Source: Paenibacillus sp. BIC5C1
Lineage (GTDB): Bacteria > Bacillota > Bacilli > Paenibacillales > Paenibacillaceae
DNA: 64,000 nt
Assembly (NCBI RefSeq): GCF_032399705.1
Contig: NZ_CP135922.1
Span: 7,006,001 to 7,070,000, forward strand
Reading direction: 5' to 3'
Below are positions 53,911 to 62,741 of this stretch, piece after piece (the first letter of the stretch is position 1; each line of letters opens with the position of its first letter). A program made the position numbers and the translations under genes. Below the pieces are notes generated by a model that saw only the letters and a program-made list of their open reading frames with translations, ran no database searches and had not been told where the DNA came from.

Positions 53911-54516
53911 ATGAATCCCATTTCGCATTCCTTCTCATCTCAAGACATGGCCAGCCTGAAAATCCCACATACAGATCCAGGCATTCACTCAGCCATCATT
54001 CATCGTTTAATGTTCCATCTCTATAAAGCCCATTCTTTGCAAAATGTAGTTGTCGTCTGTATCGGTACAGATCGCTCTACCGGGGACTGCCTCGGCCCAC
54101 TCGTCGGCTCATCGCTTGCCAAGTGGGACAGCCCTCTATTCCATCTCTATGGCACATTGGATGAACCCGTACATGCAATGAACCTGCAGGACACCCTTCA
54201 CAAAATACACAACACACATCACAACCCTTATGTGATCGGCATTGATGCCTGTCTGGGGCAGTCCTCGAGTGTTGGATGTATCCAGGTCGTGAATGGACCG
54301 CTCAAACCAGGAGCAGGTGTAAATAAAGAATTACCGCCGGTCGGCGATATCCATCTTACAGGTATCGTTAACGTCGGCGGCTTTATGGAATACTTTGTTT
54401 TACAGAACACACGTCTCAGTCTCGTTATGCGTATGTCTGAGATTATATCCAGCAGTCTCTACTCCGCCATTCGCGAATGGCATACCCGTTCTACTCTGCT
54501 TGCTGTGCCAGAGTAA
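53911..54516 (+). CDS. yyaC: Spore protease YyaC family protein
   Basis: 201 residues. VVVVCIGTDRSTGDCLGPLV, VIGIDACLGQSSSVGCIQVV and LPPVGDIHLTGIVNVGGFME are hallmarks of YyaC, a GPR/HyaD-like peptidase fold expressed in sporulation. GAAAGGAT precedes the ATG. It reads rightward and its last 26 bases overlap the convergent DUF4446 gene. Confidence 0.93.
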   Translation: MNPISHSFSSQDMASLKIPHTDPGIHSAIIHRLMFHLYKAHSLQNVVVVCIGTDRSTGDCLGPLVGSSLAKWDSPLFHLYGTLDEPVHAMNLQDTLHKIHNTHHNPYVIGIDACLGQSSSVGCIQVVNGPLKPGAGVNKELPPVGDIHLTGIVNVGGFMEYFVLQNTRLSLVMRMSEIISSSLYSAIREWHTRSTLLAVPE

Positions 54517-54991
54517 TGGCTTCCTTCTCCTCAGGGGAAAGAGTATACGTGGACTCTCCCCCTTTAAGAGGTTTAGCATATACATAGGAACCGTCTCGAT
54601 TATAGATACCAGTGAGTACCATACCGTCCTGGCTATCGTTAATCATTGCCATGGAGAAACTCAGATCACTGCCAAGCTCCCCATAAGCGTTATACCGTTT
54701 CACGCCCACTTTACCCTGGATGCGAGTCAACTTCTGCATGACAGTCTGTAACTGATCCGTTTGCAGTGTATGCTCATCCTCAATGCTGTCCATCTGAATT
54801 TTCAGATTGATTAACAGCGACTCCAGATCTTCCACTCCACTGCCAGCCATCATGGCCTCATATTTCCGTTTAAACTTCCGTAGCTTTGCGCCTTGAGCAA
54901 TACTTATGATAAGCAAAATCACCAAAAGTAATGCCATGCCGCCAATAATCCATATCAGCTGTTCCAGAATCAGCTCATTTAATTCAGCCAT
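54491..54991 (-). CDS. DUF4446 membrane protein
   Basis: 166 residues. One N-terminal membrane helix (LIWIIGGMALLLVILLIISI), then a coiled coil (LRKFKRKYEAMMAGSGVEDL; IQMDSIEDEHTLQTDQLQTV), then the DUF4446 core KVGVKRYNAYGELGSDLSFS and YVYAKPLKGGESTYTLSPEE. The family occurs near parB in many Bacillales and has no known function. AGGGGTAG precedes the ATG at 54991. Convergent overlap with yyaC. Confidence 0.9.
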   Translation of the reverse strand: MAELNELILEQLIWIIGGMALLLVILLIISIAQGAKLRKFKRKYEAMMAGSGVEDLESLLINLKIQMDSIEDEHTLQTDQLQTVMQKLTRIQGKVGVKRYNAYGELGSDLSFSMAMINDSQDGMVLTGIYNRDGSYVYAKPLKGGESTYTLSPEEKEAITLAQQAE

Positions 54992-55226
54992 GTAGTGCAA
55001 CTACCCCTCTGTTGGTTTGTTCAGGTTAACGTTTGTAGCTTCAAACGTACTCCACATCATCGATCCACTCAGCTAAGATAAGCCATCCAACGCTCTCATG
55101 TAACCCTCAAGCTTACCCTTATTATTCACCAGATAACTCATACAGCTAATCACTCGTTTTAGCCTCTTACCTCTTTTGCTTTTTGCTTATTCAAGCGATT
55201 CAAATTCATGTTTTATTAGGGCTGAT

Positions 55227-56387
55227 TCATACCGATTTTGATGCTGTTAATTCGATAACTGCTTCGATTAACGCATCTACATCTTCTCTTGATGTACTAT
55301 ACCCCACGCTCGCTCTGACAGCCCCACTTGCCGTTGTACCAGCCGACTCATGGGCAAGAGGTGTGCAATGAAAACCTGAACGCACAGCGATGCCATAACT
55401 TCGGTCTAATTGAAAAGCGAGTTGAGCCGAATCATATCCTTCAACAGTAAAGGATAACAATCCGGTACGCGGCTGTCCAATTTCAGGACCAAGCATTCGA
55501 ATTCCCTGTATTGATGATAACCCATCCATCATATGCTGAGTCAAATCCCACTCGTGTTTATATATGAATTCAGGTGTTAGTTCAAGCACATGCTGCACTC
55601 CTGCTGCCAGACCTGCTATACCCACGGTATTTGGCGTACCCGCCTCATAGCGATCAGGACGAACAAGTGGCTGCTCAATTGCCTCGGATTGGCTTCCTGT
55701 CCCTCCGTGAAGCAATGGTAGCACATCCAGTTCAGGAGCGATGTACAGTCCACCCGTTCCCTGCGGTCCCAACAGTCCTTTATGCCCTGGAAAGGCAAGC
55801 ATATCAATGCCAAGCTGCTTCACATCCACAGGGATAATCCCTGCACTTTGAGCAGCATCAACAAGGAAAGTCACCTGGTGTTTTTGACACATCAGTGCAA
55901 TTTCACCAATGGGCAGAATACTCCCCAGCAGGTTCGAACTATGCGTACAGACAACCAATCTTGTATTGGAACGAAACAAGCGTGCGAATTGGACCAGATC
56001 GATCTCCCCGGCTGCATTAACAGGCACATAATCAACCTCTACATTACGAGATTTGCGCATGTACTCCAGTGGCCGTCTGACTGAATTATGTTCAGCCATC
56101 GTAGCAATGACATGATCGCCTTCTCTTAACCACCCTTGAATAGCTAGATTCAAAGCTTCTGTGGTATTAGAACCCAGAGCAATATCATTGGCATTACGAA
56201 CACCCAAAAGAGTGGATATCGCTTTTCTGGCACCAAATAAAACTCGGCTCGCCTGTACAGCCATCCGATGACCGCCTCTGCCTGGGTTCGCCCCTGCGAC
56301 ATCCAGAGCCTGCATCATGGCTTCCCCGACAGCAGGTGGTTTAGGCCAAGATGTTGCTGCATGATCCAGATAAATAACTCTCTCCAC
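55227..56387 (-). CDS. Cysteine desulfurase family aminotransferase (class V)
   Basis: 386 residues, PLP-dependent, TIGR01977-like. VIYLDHAATSWPKPPAVGEA opens the fold; GRGGHRMA, NTTEALNLAIQG and VDAAQSAG bind PLP; the Schiff-base Lys is in FPGHKGLLGPQG; the reactive Cys is in SGFHCTPLAH. It would mobilise sulfur (or selenium) from cysteine. Two starts are possible: GTG at 56387 (after GAGGTGG) and ATG at 56456 (after GGAG). The longer form adds 23 residues with no counterpart in the family, so I prefer the GTG. The alternative ATG lies in an inverted repeat. Confidence 0.9.
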   Translation of the reverse strand: MERVIYLDHAATSWPKPPAVGEAMMQALDVAGANPGRGGHRMAVQASRVLFGARKAISTLLGVRNANDIALGSNTTEALNLAIQGWLREGDHVIATMAEHNSVRRPLEYMRKSRNVEVDYVPVNAAGEIDLVQFARLFRSNTRLVVCTHSSNLLGSILPIGEIALMCQKHQVTFLVDAAQSAGIIPVDVKQLGIDMLAFPGHKGLLGPQGTGGLYIAPELDVLPLLHGGTGSQSEAIEQPLVRPDRYEAGTPNTVGIAGLAAGVQHVLELTPEFIYKHEWDLTQHMMDGLSSIQGIRMLGPEIGQPRTGLLSFTVEGYDSAQLAFQLDRSYGIAVRSGFHCTPLAHESAGTTASGAVRASVGYSTSREDVDALIEAVIELTASKSV

Positions 56388-56450
56388 CTCATGACCACCT
56401 CTGTCCTTAATTGATTGTTCTGTTTGGATATAATCCCTAGAAACAAACAA

Positions 56451-56489
56451 TGACATATCGTTTCTCCATAGTACAGAGGCGATATGTCA
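56451..56489. repeat. 10-bp inverted repeat upstream of the cysteine desulfurase gene
   Basis: TGACATATCG and CGATATGTCA are exact reverse complements 19 bases apart. In leftward RNA they form a hairpin whose 3' arm contains the alternative ATG at 56456 and whose loop holds GGAG. It may be an operator or a translation-control hairpin. Confidence 0.55.
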
Positions 56490-56542
56490 TCACATGAAAA
56501 AGCCCCGCATGTTGTTCATCGATCATGGAATAATCATGACTA

Positions 56543-57388
56543 TTATTGCAATAGTTCCAACAGTCGCTCCAGATCTTGTTTGCTGTAGTAGTTGAGCTCA
56601 ATTTTACCTTTATCTTTGTTATGCTTAATTTTCACCGTTGTTTTAAATCGTTCACGTAAAGATTCTTCTAATGTATCAATAAATGGATCTTTTTTCTTCA
56701 ACTTGGATTTGGCTTTCGCTTCACCCATTTTGGAACGATCCAATTGTTGAACAGCCTCTTCCAGTTCACGTACACTCCATTGTTGATCAATGGTTTGTTT
56801 TGCCAGTTGCTTCACAAGGCTCTCATCTTTAACACCGACGATAGCACGTGCATGACCCATTGACAATGTTCCACGTGAAACATGATCCTTCACTTCTTCC
56901 GGTAATGATAACAAACGTAGGAAGTTAGCGATGTGAGAACGTGATTTGCCCACTTTTACGGAGAGTTCTTCCTGGGTTAATCCAAACTGATCCATCAACC
57001 CCTGATAAGCAACTGCGACTTCCATCGCATTCAGATTCTCCCGCTGCAGGTTCTCGATTAAAGCAATCTCCATAACCTGCTGATCACTGAAATTACGAAC
57101 TACGGCAGGCACAGTGGCATTACCGCAATATTGGGAAGCTCTGAACCGACGTTCACCAGCAATGATCTCATAACCTCTCAAAACCGGTCGTACAATAATA
57201 GGTTGTATAACGCCATGTTGACGGATCGATTCAGCAAGTTCATGTATCGCATCCTCATCAAATACTTTACGAGGTTGGTAAGGGTTTGCCCGCAGTTGAC
57301 TAATCGGGATTTCTACGACTTTATCATCGTCATTAATTGAAAGCGAAGGAATGAGGGCATCAAGACCTTTTCCAAGCCGCTTACTCAT
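56543..57388 (-). CDS. parB: Chromosome-partitioning protein ParB (Spo0J)
   Basis: 281 residues. The N-terminal CTPase domain has the box II GERRFRASQ motif and ENLQRENLN; the helix-turn-helix is LTQEELSVKVGKSRSHIANF; the C-terminal dimer domain follows a Lys-rich linker. It loads at parS, slides as a CTP clamp and recruits condensin. Its ATG lies eight bases inside the parA end. The gene carries a parS site at 56867-56882, as in Bacillus subtilis spo0J. Confidence 0.98.
   Translation of the reverse strand: MSKRLGKGLDALIPSLSINDDDKVVEIPISQLRANPYQPRKVFDEDAIHELAESIRQHGVIQPIIVRPVLRGYEIIAGERRFRASQYCGNATVPAVVRNFSDQQVMEIALIENLQRENLNAMEVAVAYQGLMDQFGLTQEELSVKVGKSRSHIANFLRLLSLPEEVKDHVSRGTLSMGHARAIVGVKDESLVKQLAKQTIDQQWSVRELEEAVQQLDRSKMGEAKAKSKLKKKDPFIDTLEESLRERFKTTVKIKHNKDKGKIELNYYSKQDLERLLELLQ
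56867..56882. promoter_or_regulatory. parS: parS site inside parB
   Basis: TGTTCCACGTGAAACA fits the bacterial parS consensus TGTTNCACGTGAAACA at every position. The core CACGTG palindrome is intact. It is the loading site for ParB-CTP. Confidence 0.9.
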
Positions 57389-58142
57389 AAGAAATCACTT
57401 CCTTTGCGAGCTCTAAATAAACTTCAGCCCCTCGGGATCGAGGATCATACGTAATGATAGACTGACCATGAGAAGGTGCCTCACTAAGCCGCACATTGCG
57501 CGGAATAATGGTCTGATACACCTTTTGTTGGAAATACTTCTTCACTTCTTCAATCACTTGAATACCCAGATTCGTACGAGCATCAAACATCGTCAGCAAT
57601 ACTCCTTCAATCTGCAGGGATGTATTCAGATGTTTCTGCACCAAACGAACCGTGTTGAGCAACTGGCTCAACCCTTCGAGCGCATAATACTCACACTGAA
57701 TCGGAATGATCACCGAATCGGAAGCTGTCAACGAGTTGATCGTTAACATGCCGAGGGAGGGTGGACAATCGATCAGTATGTAATCATAGTTTTTTTTCAC
57801 CATGGCGAGTGATTTTTTCAGGCGGACTTCCCGTGATATCGTTGATACCAGTTCAATCTCGGCTCCGGCAAGCTGAATCGTTGCAGGTATGATATGAAGG
57901 CCTTCAATCTGAGTTTCCACAATCGCTTCTTGAGGAGGAACTTCATTAATGATGACATCATATATACAATTGGCCACATCTGCTTTGTTGATTCCGACTC
58001 CGCTGGTTGTATTCCCCTGGGGGTCAATATCGACAAGCAGCACCCTTTTCCCGAGCGAAGCCAGTCCTGCACCCAAGTTAACAGATGTCGTCGTTTTCCC
58101 CACACCGCCCTTTTGATTTGCTACGGCCATAATCTTAGACAA
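57381..58142 (-). CDS. parA: Chromosome-partitioning ATPase ParA (Soj)
   Basis: 253 residues. Deviant Walker A ANQKGGVGKTTTSVN, Walker A' DIDPQGN, Walker B ILIDCPPSLGMLT. ParA-ATP dimers bind DNA and are stimulated by ParB; Soj also controls DnaA. Start is a TTG at 58142 after GAGGTGA. Operon parA-parB. Confidence 0.98.
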   Translation of the reverse strand: MSKIMAVANQKGGVGKTTTSVNLGAGLASLGKRVLLVDIDPQGNTTSGVGINKADVANCIYDVIINEVPPQEAIVETQIEGLHIIPATIQLAGAEIELVSTISREVRLKKSLAMVKKNYDYILIDCPPSLGMLTINSLTASDSVIIPIQCEYYALEGLSQLLNTVRLVQKHLNTSLQIEGVLLTMFDARTNLGIQVIEEVKKYFQQKVYQTIIPRNVRLSEAPSHGQSIITYDPRSRGAEVYLELAKEVISYE

Positions 58143-58295
58143 TTACTTCACCTCAAATAAAATAGGAGTCTTTTCTTGTAGGTTGTGAACTACAGTTAAC
58201 AAAAAGCAGGTGGCTATCATCCACACAAACATCAACTACCGTTTCTTCATGGTGCTGTTCTACGCTGTTCATGCCACTCTCAACTTTATAGACAG

Positions 58296-58316
58296 AAAAA
58301 GCGGCCCATTGCCGCC
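58296..58316 (-). terminator. noc terminator
   Basis: Read leftward: GCGGC-AATGG-GCCGC then TTTTT. Twelve bases after the noc stop. Confidence 0.8.
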
Positions 58317-58327
58317 TTAAGCTTCAA

Positions 58328-59146
58328 TTATTTGCGTTTCGGGATATGGATAACGATCTCGTAGTGGTCCTCATGGTCCGCTTCCTTGGTTTTGATGTCT
58401 AGACCAGAGCCCGATACCATATCAATGGATTGACGAATCGTATTAAGTGCAAGTCTAACGTCCTTCGTGAAGGAGATGCGTTTGGATTTTTTGATCTTCG
58501 AGGATTCCTTGTAAAAGGCAACTCGTGCTTCCGTTTGTTTTACATTCAACTCTTTATCAATAATTTCGCCGAGCAATTTCATTTGCAACTCTTCCGTATC
58601 CAATGAAAGCAAAGCTCTGGCATGACGCTCCGAAATCTTACGTTCCATCAGTGCTGTCTTAATGCCTTCCGGTAGCTGTAACAACCGGATTTTGTTGGCG
58701 ATCGTTGACTGGCTTTTACCTAATCGCTGCGCAAGACTTTCCTGTGTAAGTTGGTGCAGGTCAATCAATTTCTGATAAGCAACAGCCTCTTCAATTGAAG
58801 TGAGTCCTTCACGCTGCAGGTTTTCGATCAATGCGATGGACGCTGCCTGAGAGTCGTTGAATTCACGCACAATGGCCGGAATATGATCCAAGCCCAGTTT
58901 TCGAACTGCACGCCAGCGACGTTCCCCGGCGATAATCTCATATGATCCATTTCGTACGCGGACGACAATCGGTTGTATAACTCCATGTGTCTTGATCGTC
59001 TGCAACAACTCATCAATTTTATCATCATCAAAAATAGTACGGGGTTGATATGGGCTGCTCACAATTTCATTGACCGGAATTTGTTTAATCTCATCTCCGT
59101 TATTGCGCTCCGCCAAACCAAACAACTTCGAAAATTGTTCTTTCAT
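58328..59146 (-). CDS. noc: Nucleoid occlusion protein Noc
   Basis: 272 residues, a ParB paralogue. [20 protein letters not shown] gives the N-terminal amphipathic membrane-binding helix that ParB lacks. GERRWRAV and [14 protein letters not shown] form the CTP-binding part; the HTH is [20 protein letters not shown]. Noc binds NBS sites and keeps FtsZ rings off the nucleoid. The ATG at 59146 is preferred over 59161. It has its own promoter region and terminator. Confidence 0.96.
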   Translation of the reverse strand: MKEQFSKLFGLAERNNGDEIKQIPVNEIVSSPYQPRTIFDDDKIDELLQTIKTHGVIQPIVVRVRNGSYEIIAGERRWRAVRKLGLDHIPAIVREFNDSQAASIALIENLQREGLTSIEEAVAYQKLIDLHQLTQESLAQRLGKSQSTIANKIRLLQLPEGIKTALMERKISERHARALLSLDTEELQMKLLGEIIDKELNVKQTEARVAFYKESSKIKKSKRISFTKDVRLALNTIRQSIDMVSGSGLDIKTKEADHEDHYEIVIHIPKRK

Positions 59147-59161
59147 TCCGTATATTACCAC

Positions 59162-59790
59162 CTAGTTTCGTAATAGCTCCCGCAAAGTTGCAGGTGCTTC
59201 TTATTCAATATGCGACTCTTCCAAATGCTGTCGTTCTTCGAATAAGTTTTGCCTTCCATGACGCCATCTGTAAACCTATACAATAAAGCTCAAAAATCTA
59301 TCTATACATATAATCTATGATCTCTGTAATCCAGGACCGGATACTTCTATTCTATCATCTTTTCTTCCATAATCCTATGTTTACCTATTCTTTAAACTCT
59401 TCTAATTTTCCTGCTTTTTCTTCACGAACATTAGCCATATGATTGCTTATACACAATAAGATATAGAGAATCTCTGCAGACAGGACCTGCTCCTAGTAGC
59501 TACGCTGTGTGCTCGTTTAATACCATTTATAAATGGATTTTCATAAGATTGCCTCAGTGGCGGAATAACCTCTTTCTTACGTGTCTTTCAATTCTATATC
59601 TACTACTATTGCCGATGCTCTTTTTCTATCCATAGGTAAGTTAATGGCCTTCATTCAAGAATAGCTTTAACAATAAAAATGATGTTTCATCAAGATGAAT
59701 TTCTACGCTAATAAATTTATTATCGATTCCGTTTTTTCTCTGCTCTATGTAATTGGAATGTAAATGCTATGTATACTAGATAAAATTCAA
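59162..59790. other. AT-rich gene-free stretch between noc and rsmG
   Basis: About 630 bases with many stops in all frames and no ribosome-binding site attached to an ORF. The noc promoter is expected at the left end. Nothing else is recognised; there is no cluster of DnaA boxes (TTATCCACA), so it is not oriC. Confidence 0.5.
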
Positions 59791-59795
59791 AACAA

Positions 59796-59827
59796 AAAGA
59801 GGATGTTTCACGTGAAACATCCTCTTT
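59796..59827. terminator. 32-bp perfect palindrome: rsmG terminator with parS at its centre
   Basis: AAAGAGGATGTTTCAC is followed directly by its exact reverse complement, and A and T runs flank it. On the minus strand it is an intrinsic terminator for mnmE-mnmG-rsmG, about 80 bases after the rsmG stop. Its centre is a perfect parS. Confidence 0.75.
59804..59819. promoter_or_regulatory. parS: parS site in the rsmG-noc intergenic region
   Basis: TGTTTCACGTGAAACA is the perfect 16-bp parS palindrome of Bacillus subtilis. It lies about 2.4 kb from parB and is therefore origin-proximal. Confidence 0.95.
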
Positions 59828-59908
59828 GCTCTTATCCTAAGTTTTTCATTAAATAAACGAAGATTGATCTTCTTGCCTTTTTAAATATATACGATGTTAC
59901 ACCAAGAA

Positions 59909-60631
59909 CTATACCAAAGGTGTTTTTAGTGGTGTTCCTGGTTTACGTGGATATTTAAATGGCGTCTTATCAAATTTTTGAATCAGAATGATATGACGCG
60001 CCGACTCTTCAACGGGTAGCTGGAACGGATGGACTGCTTTCACCCGTCCTTTCAGCTGGTTAAAACTGAATTCAGCTTCCTTCATTTCTTCGCGCGGGTC
60101 TCCACCCTTCATTGCAGCGAATAATCCACTTTTACGAACAAAGGGCAGACAGAATTCGTTAAGCACCGCTAGTTTAGCAACTGCACGCGCAGTAACAAGG
60201 TCGTAGCTGTCTCGATATCCTTCTTTGCGTCCAAGTTCCTCCGCACGACCATGAATCAATTCTACGTCGGTCAGGCCGAGTGTATCTACAAGATGCTGCA
60301 GAAAGCCAATACGTTTATTTAAGGAATCAATGATCGTCAGCTTGATATGCGGAAAACAAATTTTAAGCGGTAGGCCCGGGAACCCAGCCCCTGAACCAAT
60401 GTCTGCTAGTTTGTTTACCTTCGACATATCTGTATAAAACGCCAGCGATACTGAATCATAGAAATGCTTTGTATATACTTGTTCACGTTCAGTAATCCCG
60501 GTTAGATTCATCTTTTCATTCCAAGCTACCAGCTCCTGAAAATATAACTCGAATTGCTCCAACTGGCGTTCATCCAGCTCCAATCCATGTTTCTTCAGGC
60601 GCCGTTGTAGCTGCTGTTGAATATCGTCCAT
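59909..60631 (-). CDS. rsmG: 16S rRNA (guanine-527-N7) methyltransferase
   Basis: 240 residues. SAM-binding motif ADIGSGAGFPGLPLKICFP, then LTIIDSLNKRIGFLQHL and VTARAVAKL. It makes m7G527 in 16S rRNA; loss gives low-level streptomycin resistance. The start overlaps the mnmG stop by one base (TAATG). Confidence 0.98.
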   Translation of the reverse strand: MDDIQQQLQRRLKKHGLELDERQLEQFELYFQELVAWNEKMNLTGITEREQVYTKHFYDSVSLAFYTDMSKVNKLADIGSGAGFPGLPLKICFPHIKLTIIDSLNKRIGFLQHLVDTLGLTDVELIHGRAEELGRKEGYRDSYDLVTARAVAKLAVLNEFCLPFVRKSGLFAAMKGGDPREEMKEAEFSFNQLKGRVKAVHPFQLPVEESARHIILIQKFDKTPFKYPRKPGTPLKTPLV

Positions 60632-62520
60632 TATTGTCCCCTTGCTGCGGTTACACGGTTATAATGCTCCAGGTAAACCAGCAGAATGGAGATATCCGCA
60701 GGAGTAACCCCGGCAATACGGGACGCCTGTCCTATCGAGATTGGACGAATGGTAGCGAGCTTCTGCTTTGCTTCCATAGCAAGGCCATGAATTTCGTCAT
60801 ATATAATCGTGTCCGGAATTTTCTTTTTCTCCATTTTTTGCAAACGTTCCACGTGGATCAATTGTTTCTCAATATAACCCGCATATTTAATTTGAATTTC
60901 CACTTGCTCTTTCATGTCAGCGGTCAGTTCCACCTCGGAAGGTGAGATCTGCTCAATCCAGTCATACCCGATCTCTGGGCGGCGCATCAATGTCAGAAGT
61001 GTGCTTCCATCCTGAATCGGTGTAGAACCGATCTCTTCCAGCTTCGGATTCACTTCGACAGGGCGAACTTTGGCTGCCTTCAGACGATTCACTTCCTGTT
61101 CTACTTTTGCCTTTTTGTCCAGGAATTTAGCATAACGTTCATCAGGAATCAGACCAATATCATGACCAATTTCCGTCAAACGCATATCGGCATTATCATG
61201 ACGAAGCAACAAACGATATTCTGCACGAGAAGTCAGCAGACGATAAGGTTCATTCGTACCTTTGGTTACGAGATCATCGATCAGTACACCAATGTACCCT
61301 TGGGAGCGATCAAGTACAACAGGCTCTTTACCCTGTACTTTACGTGCAGCATTGATGCCTGCCATTACGCCTTGTCCTGCCGCTTCTTCATACCCGGAGG
61401 TACCATTAATCTGCCCTGCTGTGAACAGACCTGGAAGGCGTTTCGTTTCAAGTGAAGGCCACAGTTGTGTTGGCACCATCGCATCATATTCAATAGCGTA
61501 GCCATTACGCATCATTTCTACTTTTTCCATACCCGGGATAGAACGCAGCACTGCCAATTGGACATCCTCTGGCAGACTTGTAGACAGACCTTGTACATAG
61601 TATTCCGATGTGTTTTTGCCTTCTGGCTCAAGGAAAATCTGATGCTTCGGTTTGTCGCTGAAACGCACAATTTTGTCCTCAATCGATGGGCAATAACGCG
61701 GTCCCGTTCCTTCAATAACACCTGAGAACATCGGTGCACGGTGGAGGTTGTCATTAATAATCTGGTGTGTCTCCACAGACGTATACGTCAACCAGCAAGG
61801 CAGTTGCTCATTATCGGAAGATTCCGTTTCATAAGAAAAGAACTTCGGTTTGTCATCACCTGGCTGAATTTCCGTTTTGCTAAAATCAATCGTATCCTTA
61901 TGCACGCGCGGTGGTGTACCTGTTTTAAAACGAACCAGGTCGAAACCAAGCTCACGCAGATGTTCGGATAACTTAAGGGAGGGCTGTTGATTATTCGGGC
62001 CACTCTCGTACATTAACTCACCCATAATTACTTTACCGCGCAGATACGTACCTGTTGTCAAAACAACGGCTTTAGCCCGGTACTCTGTGCCCGTCTGAGT
62101 AACCACACCTACGCACTGTCCATCTTCAACGATCAGCCGATCAACCATGCCTTGACGCATCGTCAGGTTGCGTTCATTCTCCATCGTTTCTTTCATCGTA
62201 TGTTGGTAAGAGAATTTATCAGCCTGAGCACGAAGTGCATGCACAGCAGGCCCTTTACCTGTGTTGAGCATTCGCATCTGAATAAAGGTCTTATCGATGT
62301 TGCGTCCCATTTCTCCACCAAGTGCATCAATCTCACGGACCACATGTCCTTTTGCCGGTCCCCCAATAGATGGGTTACAAGGCATGAAGGCAACCATATC
62401 CAGATTGATTGTAATCATCAGTGTTTTCGAACCCATACGGGCTGCAGCCAGTGCCGATTCCACACCAGCATGTCCTGCCCCAACGACAATTACATCATAA
62501 CTTCCGCCATCAAAAGCCAT
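60631..62520 (-). CDS. mnmG: tRNA uridine-34 5-carboxymethylaminomethyl modification enzyme, FAD subunit
   Basis: 629 residues. FAD-binding GxGxxG region [51 protein letters not shown] and [17 protein letters not shown] are all typical, and the C-terminal helical domain binds MnmE. With MnmE it modifies U34 of tRNAs reading NNA/NNG codons. Full length. AGGAGG precedes the ATG. Confidence 0.98.
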   Translation of the reverse strand: MAFDGGSYDVIVVGAGHAGVESALAAARMGSKTLMITINLDMVAFMPCNPSIGGPAKGHVVREIDALGGEMGRNIDKTFIQMRMLNTGKGPAVHALRAQADKFSYQHTMKETMENERNLTMRQGMVDRLIVEDGQCVGVVTQTGTEYRAKAVVLTTGTYLRGKVIMGELMYESGPNNQQPSLKLSEHLRELGFDLVRFKTGTPPRVHKDTIDFSKTEIQPGDDKPKFFSYETESSDNEQLPCWLTYTSVETHQIINDNLHRAPMFSGVIEGTGPRYCPSIEDKIVRFSDKPKHQIFLEPEGKNTSEYYVQGLSTSLPEDVQLAVLRSIPGMEKVEMMRNGYAIEYDAMVPTQLWPSLETKRLPGLFTAGQINGTSGYEEAAGQGVMAGINAARKVQGKEPVVLDRSQGYIGVLIDDLVTKGTNEPYRLLTSRAEYRLLLRHDNADMRLTEIGHDIGLIPDERYAKFLDKKAKVEQEVNRLKAAKVRPVEVNPKLEEIGSTPIQDGSTLLTLMRRPEIGYDWIEQISPSEVELTADMKEQVEIQIKYAGYIEKQLIHVERLQKMEKKKIPDTIIYDEIHGLAMEAKQKLATIRPISIGQASRIAGVTPADISILLVYLEHYNRVTAARGQ

Positions 62521-62741
62521 TCCAGTTTACCTCCTTTTTGCCGCCGCACGCCTAAATTCATGCAAACGATCAATTTTTTGTAAAATTGACGAAACACACT
62601 CCGCACTCAGTGGAATGCATTTCAATCTATATTAAGCCATCAAGTCTATAGGTACTTCAGACATATTCGCGGATTCTTTGACCACCCACAGATGGACTTT
62701 ATTATCATACTACTTTTCAGCGCCGGTATGTTTATTAGGTG

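Noticed and set aside
59162..59790. Possible replication origin in the AT-rich noc-rsmG interval
   Set aside because: No cluster of DnaA boxes is visible and dnaA/dnaN are not in the window. The origin is near but not here.
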